From positions 62,001-126,000 of the forward strand of contig NZ_CAJVCE010000013.1 of assembly GCF_910594985.1 (NCBI RefSeq): a stretch of 64,000 nt of DNA, given 5' to 3'. Within the stretch, counting starts at the first letter, position 1. Every line of letters begins with the position of its first letter. The notes beneath the pieces are model-generated. The model was not told the DNA's origin. It was given only the letters and a program-made list of their open reading frames with translations, and made no database searches. This document shows positions 26,640-35,240 of this stretch, in pieces. Position numbers and translations under genes: made by a program. This DNA is from Paenibacillus allorhizosphaerae. Lineage in GTDB: Bacteria; Bacillota; Bacilli; Paenibacillales; NBRC-103111.

Positions 26640-27944
26640 ATGAAACGCAGGGTAACTTTTGGTTTGACCGCAGCGATGTTCACCGCATTCATCGCCGGTT
26701 GCGGAAACAACATCGTGCAGCAAACGACGACGGGAGCAGTAGCGGAGAAGCACGATCCTGTCACCGTCAGAGTCGGCATTTCCGCGAGCAAGCTAACGGA
26801 GGAGGAATTCGCGCGATTTTTTGTCGACCCGGTCAAGAAGAAATATCCGTGGATTACCGTGGAGCGGGAACTATACGATAAAGGCAGAAGCTTGTCCCAG
26901 TTGGTTGCGGCCGGAGAGACCCCCGACATCGTATGGCATACGAATATCGGCAGCAGCTTGAGCGATTTTATCGATTTGAAACTGGACGTTTCGTTAACCG
27001 AACTGATCAAAAAGCATAATCTCGATCTGAACCGGATTGAAACGGAGTCGCTTGATGCCGTCAAAGCGGCTACGCAAAGGGAAGATTTGATCGCCATCCC
27101 CTATACAAGGCATTTCAGTGCTACATACTACAGCAAGGAAATATTCGACAAGTTCGGCGTACCCTATCCGACGGATAACATGACATGGGATCAGATGTAC
27201 GAGCTTGCGAAGAAAGTGACGCGGCTGGACAGCGGCATACAATACCGAGGCTTGGAGCCGAACGTTTCAGAGCGGCCCGCTTCCCAGTTGTCTTTGCCCT
27301 ATGTTGACCCCAAAACGAAAAAAGGGGTGCTGCAAACCGACCAGTGGAAAAAAGTGATGGAAATGGTCACGAAGATCCATCGCATTCCCGGGAACGAACA
27401 AATCGCCAATCATTCGGCCGCAGACAAGCTTTTTGTGGAAGGAAAGCTGGCGATGGAACCGACCGTCAATATATTGTACGAAGCGAGATTCAAGGATTAC
27501 CCGGACTTGAAGTGGGATTGGGTGACATATCCGGTGTGGCCGGAAGCGCCCGGAATCGGGATGAGAATTGACGCCCATGTCCTTGCTTTAACGAGCACGA
27601 GCAAGCACAAGGACGATGCGTTTCTCGTCATGTCCGCACTCGTGTCCGACGAAGTGCAGATGGATTTTTCCCGCCAGGGGCGGTTCAGTGTTCTGAAGGA
27701 TCAGAAAATCCGCGATAGCTACGGAGCGGATATCGACTATCTGAAAGGTAAAAACATTCAGGCGCTTTATAAAACGAAGCCGGCCAAATCATTCGTGCCG
27801 ACGAAATACGATACGATGGCCATGACGGCCATCAACGGGGCGAAGGACGACATCATCAAGAAAGGCAAGGATATTAATACCGCGCTGAGGGATGCGGAGG
27901 AAAAGCTGAACAAGCAAATTCAGGAGAAGGAAGTCGGCAACTGA
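26640..27944 (+). CDS. Orphan family-1 extracellular solute-binding lipoprotein
   Basis: 434 residues with a lipoprotein signal ending at FIAGCGN. The fold pattern is that of sugar ABC binding proteins (VGISASKLTEEEFARFFVDPVKKKYP, then FGVPYPTDNMTWDQMYELAKKV). The C-terminal tail pattern (DYLKGKNIQALYKTKPA... NGAKDDIIKKGKDINTALRDAEEKLNK) recurs in the proteins at 39251 and 57076, so these three are paralogues of one subfamily. GGAGGAGT precedes the ATG. No permease or ATPase gene adjoins it. A cre-like site lies upstream and a terminator downstream. Ligand unknown, probably an oligosaccharide. Confidence 0.88.
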   Translation: MKRRVTFGLTAAMFTAFIAGCGNNIVQQTTTGAVAEKHDPVTVRVGISASKLTEEEFARFFVDPVKKKYPWITVERELYDKGRSLSQLVAAGETPDIVWHTNIGSSLSDFIDLKLDVSLTELIKKHNLDLNRIETESLDAVKAATQREDLIAIPYTRHFSATYYSKEIFDKFGVPYPTDNMTWDQMYELAKKVTRLDSGIQYRGLEPNVSERPASQLSLPYVDPKTKKGVLQTDQWKKVMEMVTKIHRIPGNEQIANHSAADKLFVEGKLAMEPTVNILYEARFKDYPDLKWDWVTYPVWPEAPGIGMRIDAHVLALTSTSKHKDDAFLVMSALVSDEVQMDFSRQGRFSVLKDQKIRDSYGADIDYLKGKNIQALYKTKPAKSFVPTKYDTMAMTAINGAKDDIIKKGKDINTALRDAEEKLNKQIQEKEVGN

Positions 27945-27992
27945 CTTATATTGCAAACCGTGGATGTTCCGCTATTCTCAGCATCGCAGCAG

Positions 27993-28027
27993 GATAAGGC
28001 CATTCGAAATTTCCGGATGGCCTTATC
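27993..28027. terminator. Bidirectional terminator between convergent genes
   Basis: A perfect 11-bp inverted repeat GATAAGGCCAT / ATGGCCTTATC with a 13-nt loop lies between the convergent binding-protein and phosphotransferase genes. Confidence 0.75.
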
Positions 28028-28038
28028 GTATCGGGCTT

Positions 28039-29019
28039 TTATGATATACCGCCAAATCGTTCCTCCAGGTTGTCCCAATGGTCTGCGATCCAGATCATTT
28101 CCTCTATAAAACGGCTCATCGGTTTGTTGGCGGCGTAGATGGCATGTACCCATTTGCACTCCTTGTACCACGTCAGCCGGATCGAACGAACGAGCTGCTC
28201 CTCCGATAAACGGCAATACCCGCGATATCCGTTCACGTATGCCTCGACGGTTTCCATTCGCATCGACTTTGAAGCCAGCGAGCAGGAGAGCAGCGCCCGG
28301 GAAATATCGAAATCGGGGTATACGTATTGCACCCGGTCAAAATCCAAAATATCAGCCAGACGGTCTTTGTGAAACAGCAGGTTGTCAACGTGCATATCCC
28401 AGTGAGCCCAGCCGTGGGTCGCGGACTTCAAATCGTCCAGATCCAGCCGATTCAGGATGTTTCTCTGCTTTTCGATTGCCTGCGCGTACGTTTCATGTCC
28501 AGCCGCGAGCGTCTCTCCCCGATTTTTGTCCAGCCGCTTAAGCAAGCTCTCTTTGGACGGCAGCTCCCAGTGCAGCGAATCGCGCGGTGGAATATTGCTC
28601 TTCATCCATTGATGCATCCGCCCGGTAGCTTCGCCAAGGCTGAACATTTGCTCGGCCGTCGCTTCCCCTGCCGCGATATGATGTCCCTCGCTGACGCCCG
28701 AAATCATATATTGCTCGCCGGATGCGGTTGTGTGAATCGTCTCGCCTTCGAAAGCATACACCGGCTGGCATGCAATCCCGTCTCGGTGCATGTGCTCCTG
28801 GTATTTGAGCGCTTCACACACGCTGTCTAATCCACGTCTGTACCTGATCTTGCAATACTTTTTGACAAAACGGGGACCTTGATCCGTATTCATGATCCAG
28901 CTCACGTTGCCGTAGCCCTTCTCGTTCCGACGGACGGACCCGACTTTCCATTGAAACTTCATACGCAAATCATCGATAATTTCGTCTTGAATGAAGTCGG
29001 CTGAAATGGCATTTTCCAT
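28039..29019 (-). CDS. Aminoglycoside-phosphotransferase/CotS-family kinase-like protein
   Basis: 326 residues. The kinase-like core is visible as the catalytic loop HWDMHVDNLLF (the HxDxHxxN motif, with Trp in place of Gly) and the metal-binding DFD in ADILDFDRVQ. FVKKYCKIRY supplies the ATP-binding lysine region. The family includes spore-coat CotS proteins and small-molecule kinases such as homoserine or choline kinases. The substrate cannot be told from sequence. The start ATG has GGAGG within a palindrome 10-15 bases upstream. Single gene, divergent from the large secreted protein. Confidence 0.85.
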   Translation of the reverse strand: MENAISADFIQDEIIDDLRMKFQWKVGSVRRNEKGYGNVSWIMNTDQGPRFVKKYCKIRYRRGLDSVCEALKYQEHMHRDGIACQPVYAFEGETIHTTASGEQYMISGVSEGHHIAAGEATAEQMFSLGEATGRMHQWMKSNIPPRDSLHWELPSKESLLKRLDKNRGETLAAGHETYAQAIEKQRNILNRLDLDDLKSATHGWAHWDMHVDNLLFHKDRLADILDFDRVQYVYPDFDISRALLSCSLASKSMRMETVEAYVNGYRGYCRLSEEQLVRSIRLTWYKECKWVHAIYAANKPMSRFIEEMIWIADHWDNLEERFGGIS

Positions 29020-29031
29020 GGGAGGGTGCCT

Positions 29032-29047
29032 CCAAACATATGTTTGG
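29032..29047. promoter_or_regulatory. Perfect 16-bp palindrome in the phosphotransferase leader
   Basis: CCAAACATATGTTTGG overlaps the region between a TATAAT-type -10 (minus strand, about 29050-29060) and the ribosome site of the phosphotransferase gene. A perfect 8+8 palindrome here is a good candidate operator for a dimeric repressor, or an RNA hairpin masking the ribosome site. Confidence 0.5.
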
Positions 29048-29073
29048 ATACATTATATCAAACGGAATTCTAT

Positions 29074-29089
29074 ATGGAAAGCGTTCCCT
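29074..29089. promoter_or_regulatory. cre-like site in the divergent promoter region
   Basis: ATGGAAAGCGTTCCCT resembles the CcpA box (TGNAANCGNTNNCA) with a 12-bp near-palindromic core GGAAAGCGTTCC. It lies between the two divergent promoters and could control either gene. Confidence 0.4.
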
Positions 29090-29136
29090 GTATTCCCATT
29101 AAGGCTTAGCGGTCAAACATTTTTTTTAAACCAATT

Positions 29137-29166
29137 TTGTACTGGATGCGTGCAAGGGCGTATAGT
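29137..29166 (+). promoter_or_regulatory. Promoter of the large secreted protein gene
   Basis: TTGTAC (29137-29142), an 18-bp spacer, TATAGT (29161-29166), about 165 bases upstream of the start codon. A sigma-A-type promoter facing right. Confidence 0.5.
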
Positions 29167-29329
29167 ACGATCAACTCGAAATTCGCTTCAGCTGTCCCGG
29201 CATACGTGCTAAGGCCCAAAACAAAAAGCAAAGCGAGGTGACAAGAGCTAGCGTCCGCAGACGGGCAACCGGAAGCAAACATGGTATCGGCAAATGTGGA
29301 AAGTCTATTTTTACATGGGAGGTTCCAGG

Positions 29330-32293
29330 ATGAAAGCGAAGGATGGTGTTCACGGCATACCGCGGCTCGTGAAACTGCTTCCTCTTCTTCTCGTCGGACT
29401 TTGCTTCTTTATGCTGCAGACTGGAAAAATAGTCGCGAATGGAGAGAAATTCATGATCGCAGACGAGCTTGAAGATGACTCGAACCTATTTTACAAAACG
29501 AATATCAGCTTCACGAACAGCCAGCCGGAAAGGCACGACGGCGATAACTCGAGGTGGTACAAGTCGTCGTCGGGCGAGGCATACTTCATTTATAAGGCGC
29601 CTAACGAGATTACCCAGTCGATGACCGGCTTTCGCATGGAAACGTGGTACCAGTACAACAATGCGAGTCAAATCCCGGGCGACATGCAATTTGCAACTTC
29701 ACCGGACAACGTAACGTACGCGCCTCTCTCCGCATACACCAAGACGATCGATACGAGCATAACGCCGGTTAGCGGCTGGAGACGGTATTTTTGGGAAGTA
29801 TCCTCGCTTCCTGCGAATACCAAATATATAAAAATTACGTTCGGCGATACTTCGAATCATCCAAGTTCTTGGGCCATTCAAGTCGGCCGGACGACGTTAG
29901 AACTGGAGGTCACCGTTTTGCAAACGCTTCAACAGAAAATCATCGAGGCCGAGACGATAAAAAACAACACGGTCGCGGGCAATGAGCCGGGTATGGTGCC
30001 GCAGCCTTTTGTGGACGATTTGGCGGCGGCGATCGGCGCGGCGCGTACGACGGCCGACAACGCGAACAGCACGACGAGCGAGCTGGAGACGGCATATATG
30101 CATCTGGCGCAGTCGCTGGACGCGCTCGAAGCTGCGCGGATATATGCTTTGAATTGGCCTGCGAATGCAGCCATTACTGCAGCCGATACAGGGCTGAACC
30201 ATATAGCAGTGACGTGGCCGCATGTCGCGGAATCTGGCCGAACGCAAAACGTCACATACCATGTGTACCAAAATGGAGCCGAAGCTGCGTCGGTCACGTC
30301 AAACACGTATACGTTCCACGCCTTGAAGCCGCAAATGCCTTACCAATTCAGCGTCGTAGCCCGGTCGGGCCCGTATGAATCCCGGTTGCTCGGCCCGGTT
30401 ACGCTGTCCACTGCACAAGTCCCGGCGGTTCCGGCCCACGGCTTCAGCGGGATGGATCCGGACGATTTTGCCGATGAGGACTATATTTCGCCGGAGGTGT
30501 GGGTGGACGATCCGCGCGGCATCCCTTATTACTTTTATCACTTTCATACGGTGGCGAACGCCGTGCGCCTCGATCCGCCGAACCGCGGATTTATCGATAT
30601 CGTCGTACACCGCAGCCCGGAAAAAAACAAACCGTACAATGCGCGCGTGCAGGAAAACCATCTGTGGCTCACCTATTTTTATACGCGCCAAGCTCCGTGG
30701 AACATATATTACGGCATGCCTGAGGTGAGAATGCGGCTGGAGGCTGTTCTGGAGCATCTGTTAAGCTTGCAAAACGCCGATGGCGCTTTTTCGGTCGATA
30801 CGTGGGAGGAACGAAATCTCCCCGGCACTTCGTTCGCGGCGCAATACATGGGGCAAACGATCCGTTTGCTGAACGAAGCCAAGGCGGCCAACCCCGATTT
30901 TCCGGCGATCGATGCGGCATTGTATGGCCGATTGGTCGAATCGTACCGTAAAGCGCTGGTCCTTGTGCTGAACGACAACGGCTTCTGGAATCACGGCAAG
31001 CAGTACACGAACCAATACACGCTTGTATGGTCCACCGCCGCCGCTTACTTGAAATATTACCCTGACGTGGCCATCGAGCAGAAGATGCGGCAAAGGTTTA
31101 CCGCCGCCGCAAACGAGTTCATCAGCCCGGCCGGATTTTATTACGAAGCGAACGCGCTGGATATGGCTTACAATCTCGGGGTTCACATGCAAAATATGAT
31201 TTCGGACTATTATTATTTTAAAGATACGGATCTGGAGCAAGAAATGATCGAGACGGAAAGCAAATTTATCGAATGGCTAAGGTACAACTTGGTGCTGGAG
31301 CCGGACGGCTCGCATTTTACGTCCAACTCCGCGCCGACGTCCAGAACGAGCTCGATTCATATCAAGAGAAAAGATATCCCTCTTGCCGAGAAGGTGCCGA
31401 TGGCCCGGGCATTTGTCAAGACGCAGGAGGAAGTGGCGGCGGAAATCGCACGGGCGAAACAAGACCTTGCCGATGGAACGATGGCGAATATCCCCCCGCT
31501 CCAGCTGACGGGAGAAAATTCGTACAATCCGTTCGCGCTTTACAACCGGATTATGTACCGGTATTATCCGACCGAAGCCGAGCGTGCGGCGGCGATAAGC
31601 AATCTTCCGTATATCGCCAGCGACCGGTTCAACCACCAGCGCGTTGACAGTACCAGCCGCAGCGGGCTGGAGTTCACATACGTACGGCGGCCGTTTTATT
31701 ATGCGGCGTTCAATGCGGGAAAGCGAACGGCGAACACGCAGGCGTTCGGTTTGGGGCTCATATGGCACCCCGAGGGCGGGATCATGCTGTCGAGCCAGTC
31801 GGAAAGCGCGACGGCAACGGCAACGAGAGGTTTATCCTGGGGGACGAAAAGCACCTCGGCCGTTCGCGTCTATGAAAGCGGCGGCGTAAACCCGACCTAC
31901 ACCGTAGCCGGACAGCCGCTTCAACCGGTGGTGGGACACGGCGATATCGCTCAGGGGGAAGTACAAATGTGGTACAATCTCGGCACGGAGGGCACGAAGA
32001 CGGTCACCTTTGCCGAGAACGGCTTGTCGGTTGCCGTCAGCCATCCTTCCGAATTTACTGAATATATCCCGCTCGTGATCGGAGCGGAGGATACGGTTAC
32101 GGTGAATGACGGCGTCGTAACCATCGTCAGAGGCGAGGCGGTGATGGAGATTGCATTCGACGGCGGAGCGGCCGCGGTCACGGCCAATGTGACGCCGAAA
32201 AACTTTTATATTTTCGATTACCGGATGCACCTGCTGACGCTGAAAACAAGCGGCGCGTTAAATTACACGATCACGATGTCTACGGTGCAATAA
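29330..32293 (+). CDS. Large secreted multidomain protein, probable polysaccharide-active enzyme
   Basis: About 987 residues. A hydrophobic signal segment lies at ~14-35. A beta-sandwich carbohydrate-binding-like region follows (~45-190), then a FIVAR-type helical linker (~195-270: LQQKIIEAETIKNN ... LAQSLDALEAA) and an Fn3-like domain (~275-370). From ~370 to 700 the pattern is helical with Trp/Tyr/His-rich loops, reminiscent of the (alpha/alpha) toroid of polysaccharide lyases (LRYNLVLEPDGSHFTSNSAPTSR). The C-terminus is a beta-sandwich. ATG 29330 has GGGAGG upstream. The exact family is not recognised; it is exported and lies in a polysaccharide-use region. Confidence 0.8.
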   Translation: MKAKDGVHGIPRLVKLLPLLLVGLCFFMLQTGKIVANGEKFMIADELEDDSNLFYKTNISFTNSQPERHDGDNSRWYKSSSGEAYFIYKAPNEITQSMTGFRMETWYQYNNASQIPGDMQFATSPDNVTYAPLSAYTKTIDTSITPVSGWRRYFWEVSSLPANTKYIKITFGDTSNHPSSWAIQVGRTTLELEVTVLQTLQQKIIEAETIKNNTVAGNEPGMVPQPFVDDLAAAIGAARTTADNANSTTSELETAYMHLAQSLDALEAARIYALNWPANAAITAADTGLNHIAVTWPHVAESGRTQNVTYHVYQNGAEAASVTSNTYTFHALKPQMPYQFSVVARSGPYESRLLGPVTLSTAQVPAVPAHGFSGMDPDDFADEDYISPEVWVDDPRGIPYYFYHFHTVANAVRLDPPNRGFIDIVVHRSPEKNKPYNARVQENHLWLTYFYTRQAPWNIYYGMPEVRMRLEAVLEHLLSLQNADGAFSVDTWEERNLPGTSFAAQYMGQTIRLLNEAKAANPDFPAIDAALYGRLVESYRKALVLVLNDNGFWNHGKQYTNQYTLVWSTAAAYLKYYPDVAIEQKMRQRFTAAANEFISPAGFYYEANALDMAYNLGVHMQNMISDYYYFKDTDLEQEMIETESKFIEWLRYNLVLEPDGSHFTSNSAPTSRTSSIHIKRKDIPLAEKVPMARAFVKTQEEVAAEIARAKQDLADGTMANIPPLQLTGENSYNPFALYNRIMYRYYPTEAERAAAISNLPYIASDRFNHQRVDSTSRSGLEFTYVRRPFYYAAFNAGKRTANTQAFGLGLIWHPEGGIMLSSQSESATATATRGLSWGTKSTSAVRVYESGGVNPTYTVAGQPLQPVVGHGDIAQGEVQMWYNLGTEGTKTVTFAENGLSVAVSHPSEFTEYIPLVIGAEDTVTVNDGVVTIVRGEAVMEIAFDGGAAAVTANVTPKNFYIFDYRMHLLTLKTSGALNYTITMSTVQ

Positions 32294-32330
32294 TCGGGCT
32301 CGCGAAAGTGGACTGGCGCCCAAAAAACAC

Positions 32331-32378
32331 GGGCAAGTTGCATCCGCCGTAGAGCGTAGCGGAACAACTTGCCCTTTG
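32331..32378 (+). terminator. Terminator of the large secreted protein gene
   Basis: GGGCAAGTTG...CAACTTGCCC (10-bp perfect outer stem, inner CCGC/GCGG) followed by TTTGTTTG. A strong intrinsic terminator 37 bases after the stop codon. Confidence 0.8.
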
Positions 32379-32543
32379 TTTGCCGTGCAGGCGGGTGCTG
32401 GATTATAGACGGCGCGTAGCTGCCCTATTGGGGGCAGCTACGCTTGCGTATGAGCCTAACGCCGGGTTCCAACAGCCGGCTCCAACGCGCTCGAATCCCG
32501 GACGCGGCGTTTCGGCGTCGCATGGCGGCTGCCCGCTGCCTGT

Positions 32544-33887
32544 TCACTTCAGCAGCGCGCCGGCTTGCGTCAGCTCGGCCTGCAGCTCGCTTACGTCAAT
32601 ATCCGCCGGCGATACGCCATGCTTGATGGCGATGCCCGCTGCGGTGCCGGCAGCCTGGCCCGTAGCCATGCAGCTTGGCGTAAGCCGGGTTGTGGCCAGC
32701 GCCTCGTGCGTCGTCGAGATGCAGCGGCCGCCGGCCAGCAAATTCGTAATCCGTTTCGGCAGCAAGCAGCGATACGGGATGTCGTATGCGCCGTCGCCCT
32801 GCACCCAGGCGGCGGTTACGCCTTTCCCCGACGGGTCGTGGATGTCGATCGGGTATCCGCTCCGCGCGATCACGTCGGAGAATCGGCGGCCCTGCACGAC
32901 ATCGTCAACCTGCAGCGCGTACGCGCCGTCGATTCTCCGCGTCTCGCGAATGCCGATCTGCGCCCCGACGGAAGAGATCGAAGCTTTTTCAAAGCCGGGC
33001 AGACGGTCGCGCATAAATTTGGCTACCATCATCACTTGTCTCCGTCCGGCATCCTCCGCCTCGGTCAAATGTTCGACGTCCGTGCCGTCGAGCCCTTGTA
33101 CCCGCGTCGTATTGACGAGCACCTCGTCATCGGCCGGCCCCGTGAAAAACAATACCTGATCCCGGTTGATCGGCAAGTCCGCTTCCTTCCAGTGCTTGTA
33201 AAAGCCGAGAACGCCGGACAAGGGCAGCCGTTCCAGCTCGTCGAAAGGTGTCTTTTTATAAAATTCGTCGGGATGGGCGAGCATGTATTGCTTCACCCGC
33301 TCCAGGTCCACGCCACGCATGCGGAACTTCATCGTCATCGGCTGCGTCCGCTTGTCGCCGTCCCTTCCTTGCAGACAAGGTGCTCCAGACAAGTATGCCA
33401 GGTCCGCATCGCCGGTCGTATCGATGAACAGGCGCCCTTTGACTTCGATTTTGCCGGACTTCGTCGTCAGCCGGACCGATTCGATCGCGTCGCCTTGCAG
33501 GCGCGTCTCGTCGACAAAGCTGTGGGCAAGCAGGCGGACGCCGGCCTCCTTCAGCATATCCAGGGCGACGATTTTATACATCTCGGGGTGGTACGGCGTG
33601 ATCGTATGAACGAACCCGACCGTATCCCGTACGTGACCGGGCGAAGCGTCCGCCTGCATAAGCCGGTCGATGATTTCTTGGGCAATGCCTGCAATAACTT
33701 GCTTGCCGTCTGTGGTATGAAAGGTCATCCACGGATATACCAGTGCCGCCGTCGACATGCCGCCGAGAAAACCGTATCGCTCGACGAGCACGGTCTTCGC
33801 TCCGCTGCGCCCTGCCGCAATCGCCGCATTAATGCCCGCCGGACCGCCGCCGCATACGACGATGTCCGCTTCAATGATTTTGTTCAT
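32544..33887 (-). CDS. FAD-dependent oxidoreductase (FAD_oxidored family)
   Basis: About 447 residues. The N-terminal FAD motif is VVCGGGPAGINAAIAAGRSG with the acidic residue in LVERYGFLGG, followed by MSTAALV. FIDTTGDADLAYLSG and LLAGGRCISTTHEALATTRLTPSCMATGQAAG are characteristic of this large family, often linked to carbohydrate-use loci in Paenibacillus. ATG 33887 has GGGAGAG 6 bases upstream. Single gene, divergent from the LacI-type regulator, which probably controls it. Substrate unknown. Confidence 0.87.
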   Translation of the reverse strand: MNKIIEADIVVCGGGPAGINAAIAAGRSGAKTVLVERYGFLGGMSTAALVYPWMTFHTTDGKQVIAGIAQEIIDRLMQADASPGHVRDTVGFVHTITPYHPEMYKIVALDMLKEAGVRLLAHSFVDETRLQGDAIESVRLTTKSGKIEVKGRLFIDTTGDADLAYLSGAPCLQGRDGDKRTQPMTMKFRMRGVDLERVKQYMLAHPDEFYKKTPFDELERLPLSGVLGFYKHWKEADLPINRDQVLFFTGPADDEVLVNTTRVQGLDGTDVEHLTEAEDAGRRQVMMVAKFMRDRLPGFEKASISSVGAQIGIRETRRIDGAYALQVDDVVQGRRFSDVIARSGYPIDIHDPSGKGVTAAWVQGDGAYDIPYRCLLPKRITNLLAGGRCISTTHEALATTRLTPSCMATGQAAGTAAGIAIKHGVSPADIDVSELQAELTQAGALLK

Positions 33888-33957
33888 GGTCAACTCTCCC
33901 GTTTAAACTGATTTTGGTGTAATATCCTCATTATAGCGATCCTGATTTTGTTCCTTT

Positions 33958-33979
33958 AGTTTAAAATTAGTTTAAAATT
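33958..33979. promoter_or_regulatory. Perfect 11-bp direct repeat in the FAD-oxidoreductase/LacI divergent promoter
   Basis: AGTTTAAAATT occurs twice head-to-tail, and a related GTTTAAAC palindrome lies at about 33901 near the oxidoreductase start. These AT-rich repeats in a 120-bp divergent promoter region are candidate binding sites for the adjacent LacI-type regulator. Confidence 0.4.
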
Positions 33980-34008
33980 GTAGAGAAATTGCTCGAGGAG
34001 GGCGCAAA

Positions 34009-35040
34009 ATGCGACGGAGTAGGGTAACGCTCTACGATCTGGCAGAAGAGCTGAAGTTGACGATACAAACCGTTTCGAAGGCGCTGCGCGGTTTGCCGGG
34101 CATGTCGGAGCAAACCCGCAGCGAAATCATCAAGCTGGCCAAGCAAAGGGGCTACTTGACGAAAGACCAGAAGCTGGCGTTCCGCTATGAAAAGATCGCG
34201 CCGTATCCGGTCACGCAGAGGCGTTTTTTGCTGGTCCAAAACGAATATTCGCTCAATTTCAATCGGCTGCTGCTGGAAGGGCTTCATGAACGGTTCATGG
34301 AGTTCGGTCACCAAGTACAGTCGCTTCTGCTGCCGCCCGGACTCAAGCTCGCGGAGTTTGGCGACTGGGCGGAAGCGAGCGGGTTCGATTACGCCGAAGG
34401 CTTATTTATAGCGCCGAGAATGGGGTACGATGCCGTGGAGCGCAAATTGCTGGAGCTGCCGATCCCTCGTATTTTGCTGAATTACCCTCCCCCGGAGGCA
34501 AAGGTGGATAGTGTCATCTGGGACGTGCACGAAGCGATGCATCAAGCGGTGAGGCATCTGCTCAGGCTCGGGCATACGCGGATTATGTATGTAGGTGATG
34601 CGAGCGGACAAAGGGGATTCGCCTTGCGCTGGCAAGCATTCGCGGAAGCGATGGCGGCGGGGGGTGCGTCCGTCGATGCACAGCGGCACTGCACCGTGCG
34701 TGACATCGGCGAACGGTGGCTGGACGAGTTCGTACGCTTGTATGACCGCTATAAGCCGACCGCGATCATATGCGGACTGGATGAAGAAACGGAGGCGGTA
34801 TACGGCAAACTGCGGGAGATAGCCGTCGACATCCCAAATGACTGTTCATTGGTCGCTTTTATGAACGAGTCGTCGGACAACCGGCCTGCTTGCTCGCGCC
34901 CGCAGCTGCTGATCCGGGAGACCGGCTACCGGGCGGCCGACCGCATGCTTTGGCGGATCGCCAACCCGCACATGCCTTACGAGCATATTCGGCTAAGAGG
35001 CGACTTTGTTCCCGGCGAGACGACGGCGGCAACGCCATGA
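34009..35040 (+). CDS. LacI-family transcriptional regulator
   Basis: 343 residues. The N-terminal HTH is VTLYDLAEELKLTIQTVSKALRGLPGMSEQTRSEI, with the standard LacI hinge-helix region, followed by a periplasmic-binding-protein-like effector domain (VDSVIWDVHEAMHQAVRHLLRLGHTRIMYVG, RDIGERWLDEF). CGAGGAGGGCG precedes the ATG. It likely binds a sugar and represses the divergent oxidoreductase gene, and possibly the downstream glycosidase. Confidence 0.9.
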   Translation: MRRSRVTLYDLAEELKLTIQTVSKALRGLPGMSEQTRSEIIKLAKQRGYLTKDQKLAFRYEKIAPYPVTQRRFLLVQNEYSLNFNRLLLEGLHERFMEFGHQVQSLLLPPGLKLAEFGDWAEASGFDYAEGLFIAPRMGYDAVERKLLELPIPRILLNYPPPEAKVDSVIWDVHEAMHQAVRHLLRLGHTRIMYVGDASGQRGFALRWQAFAEAMAAGGASVDAQRHCTVRDIGERWLDEFVRLYDRYKPTAIICGLDEETEAVYGKLREIAVDIPNDCSLVAFMNESSDNRPACSRPQLLIRETGYRAADRMLWRIANPHMPYEHIRLRGDFVPGETTAATP

Positions 35041-35179
35041 CCGATTATGCATGCCATGATCGGTCATGGCCCGATTCGTCCGCCAGGCTGAAGGAAGCCC
35101 GGTATGAAGATCCCACAAACGTCCATATTTATTCATTTCTTGTCTATGTACATGCAGCGGCATAATGGATACATTTGTT

Positions 35180-35195
35180 TTGAAAGGGCTTTCAA
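35180..35195 (+). promoter_or_regulatory. cre-like palindrome before the glycosidase gene
   Basis: TTGAAAGGGCTTTCAA is a near-perfect palindrome with a single central deviation from the CcpA consensus TGAAAGCGCTTTCA. It lies about 45 bases upstream of the glycosidase ribosome site, a position suited to catabolite repression. Confidence 0.5.
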
Positions 35196-35240
35196 CCGTT
35201 GGGCGATTTCCCGTCTACTCCAACACGAAGGAGGATTAAG

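Noticed and set aside
32565..33911. 448-codon open frame on the plus strand opposite the FAD oxidoreductase
   Set aside because: The minus-strand frame has full FAD motifs and a ribosome site; the plus frame has neither.
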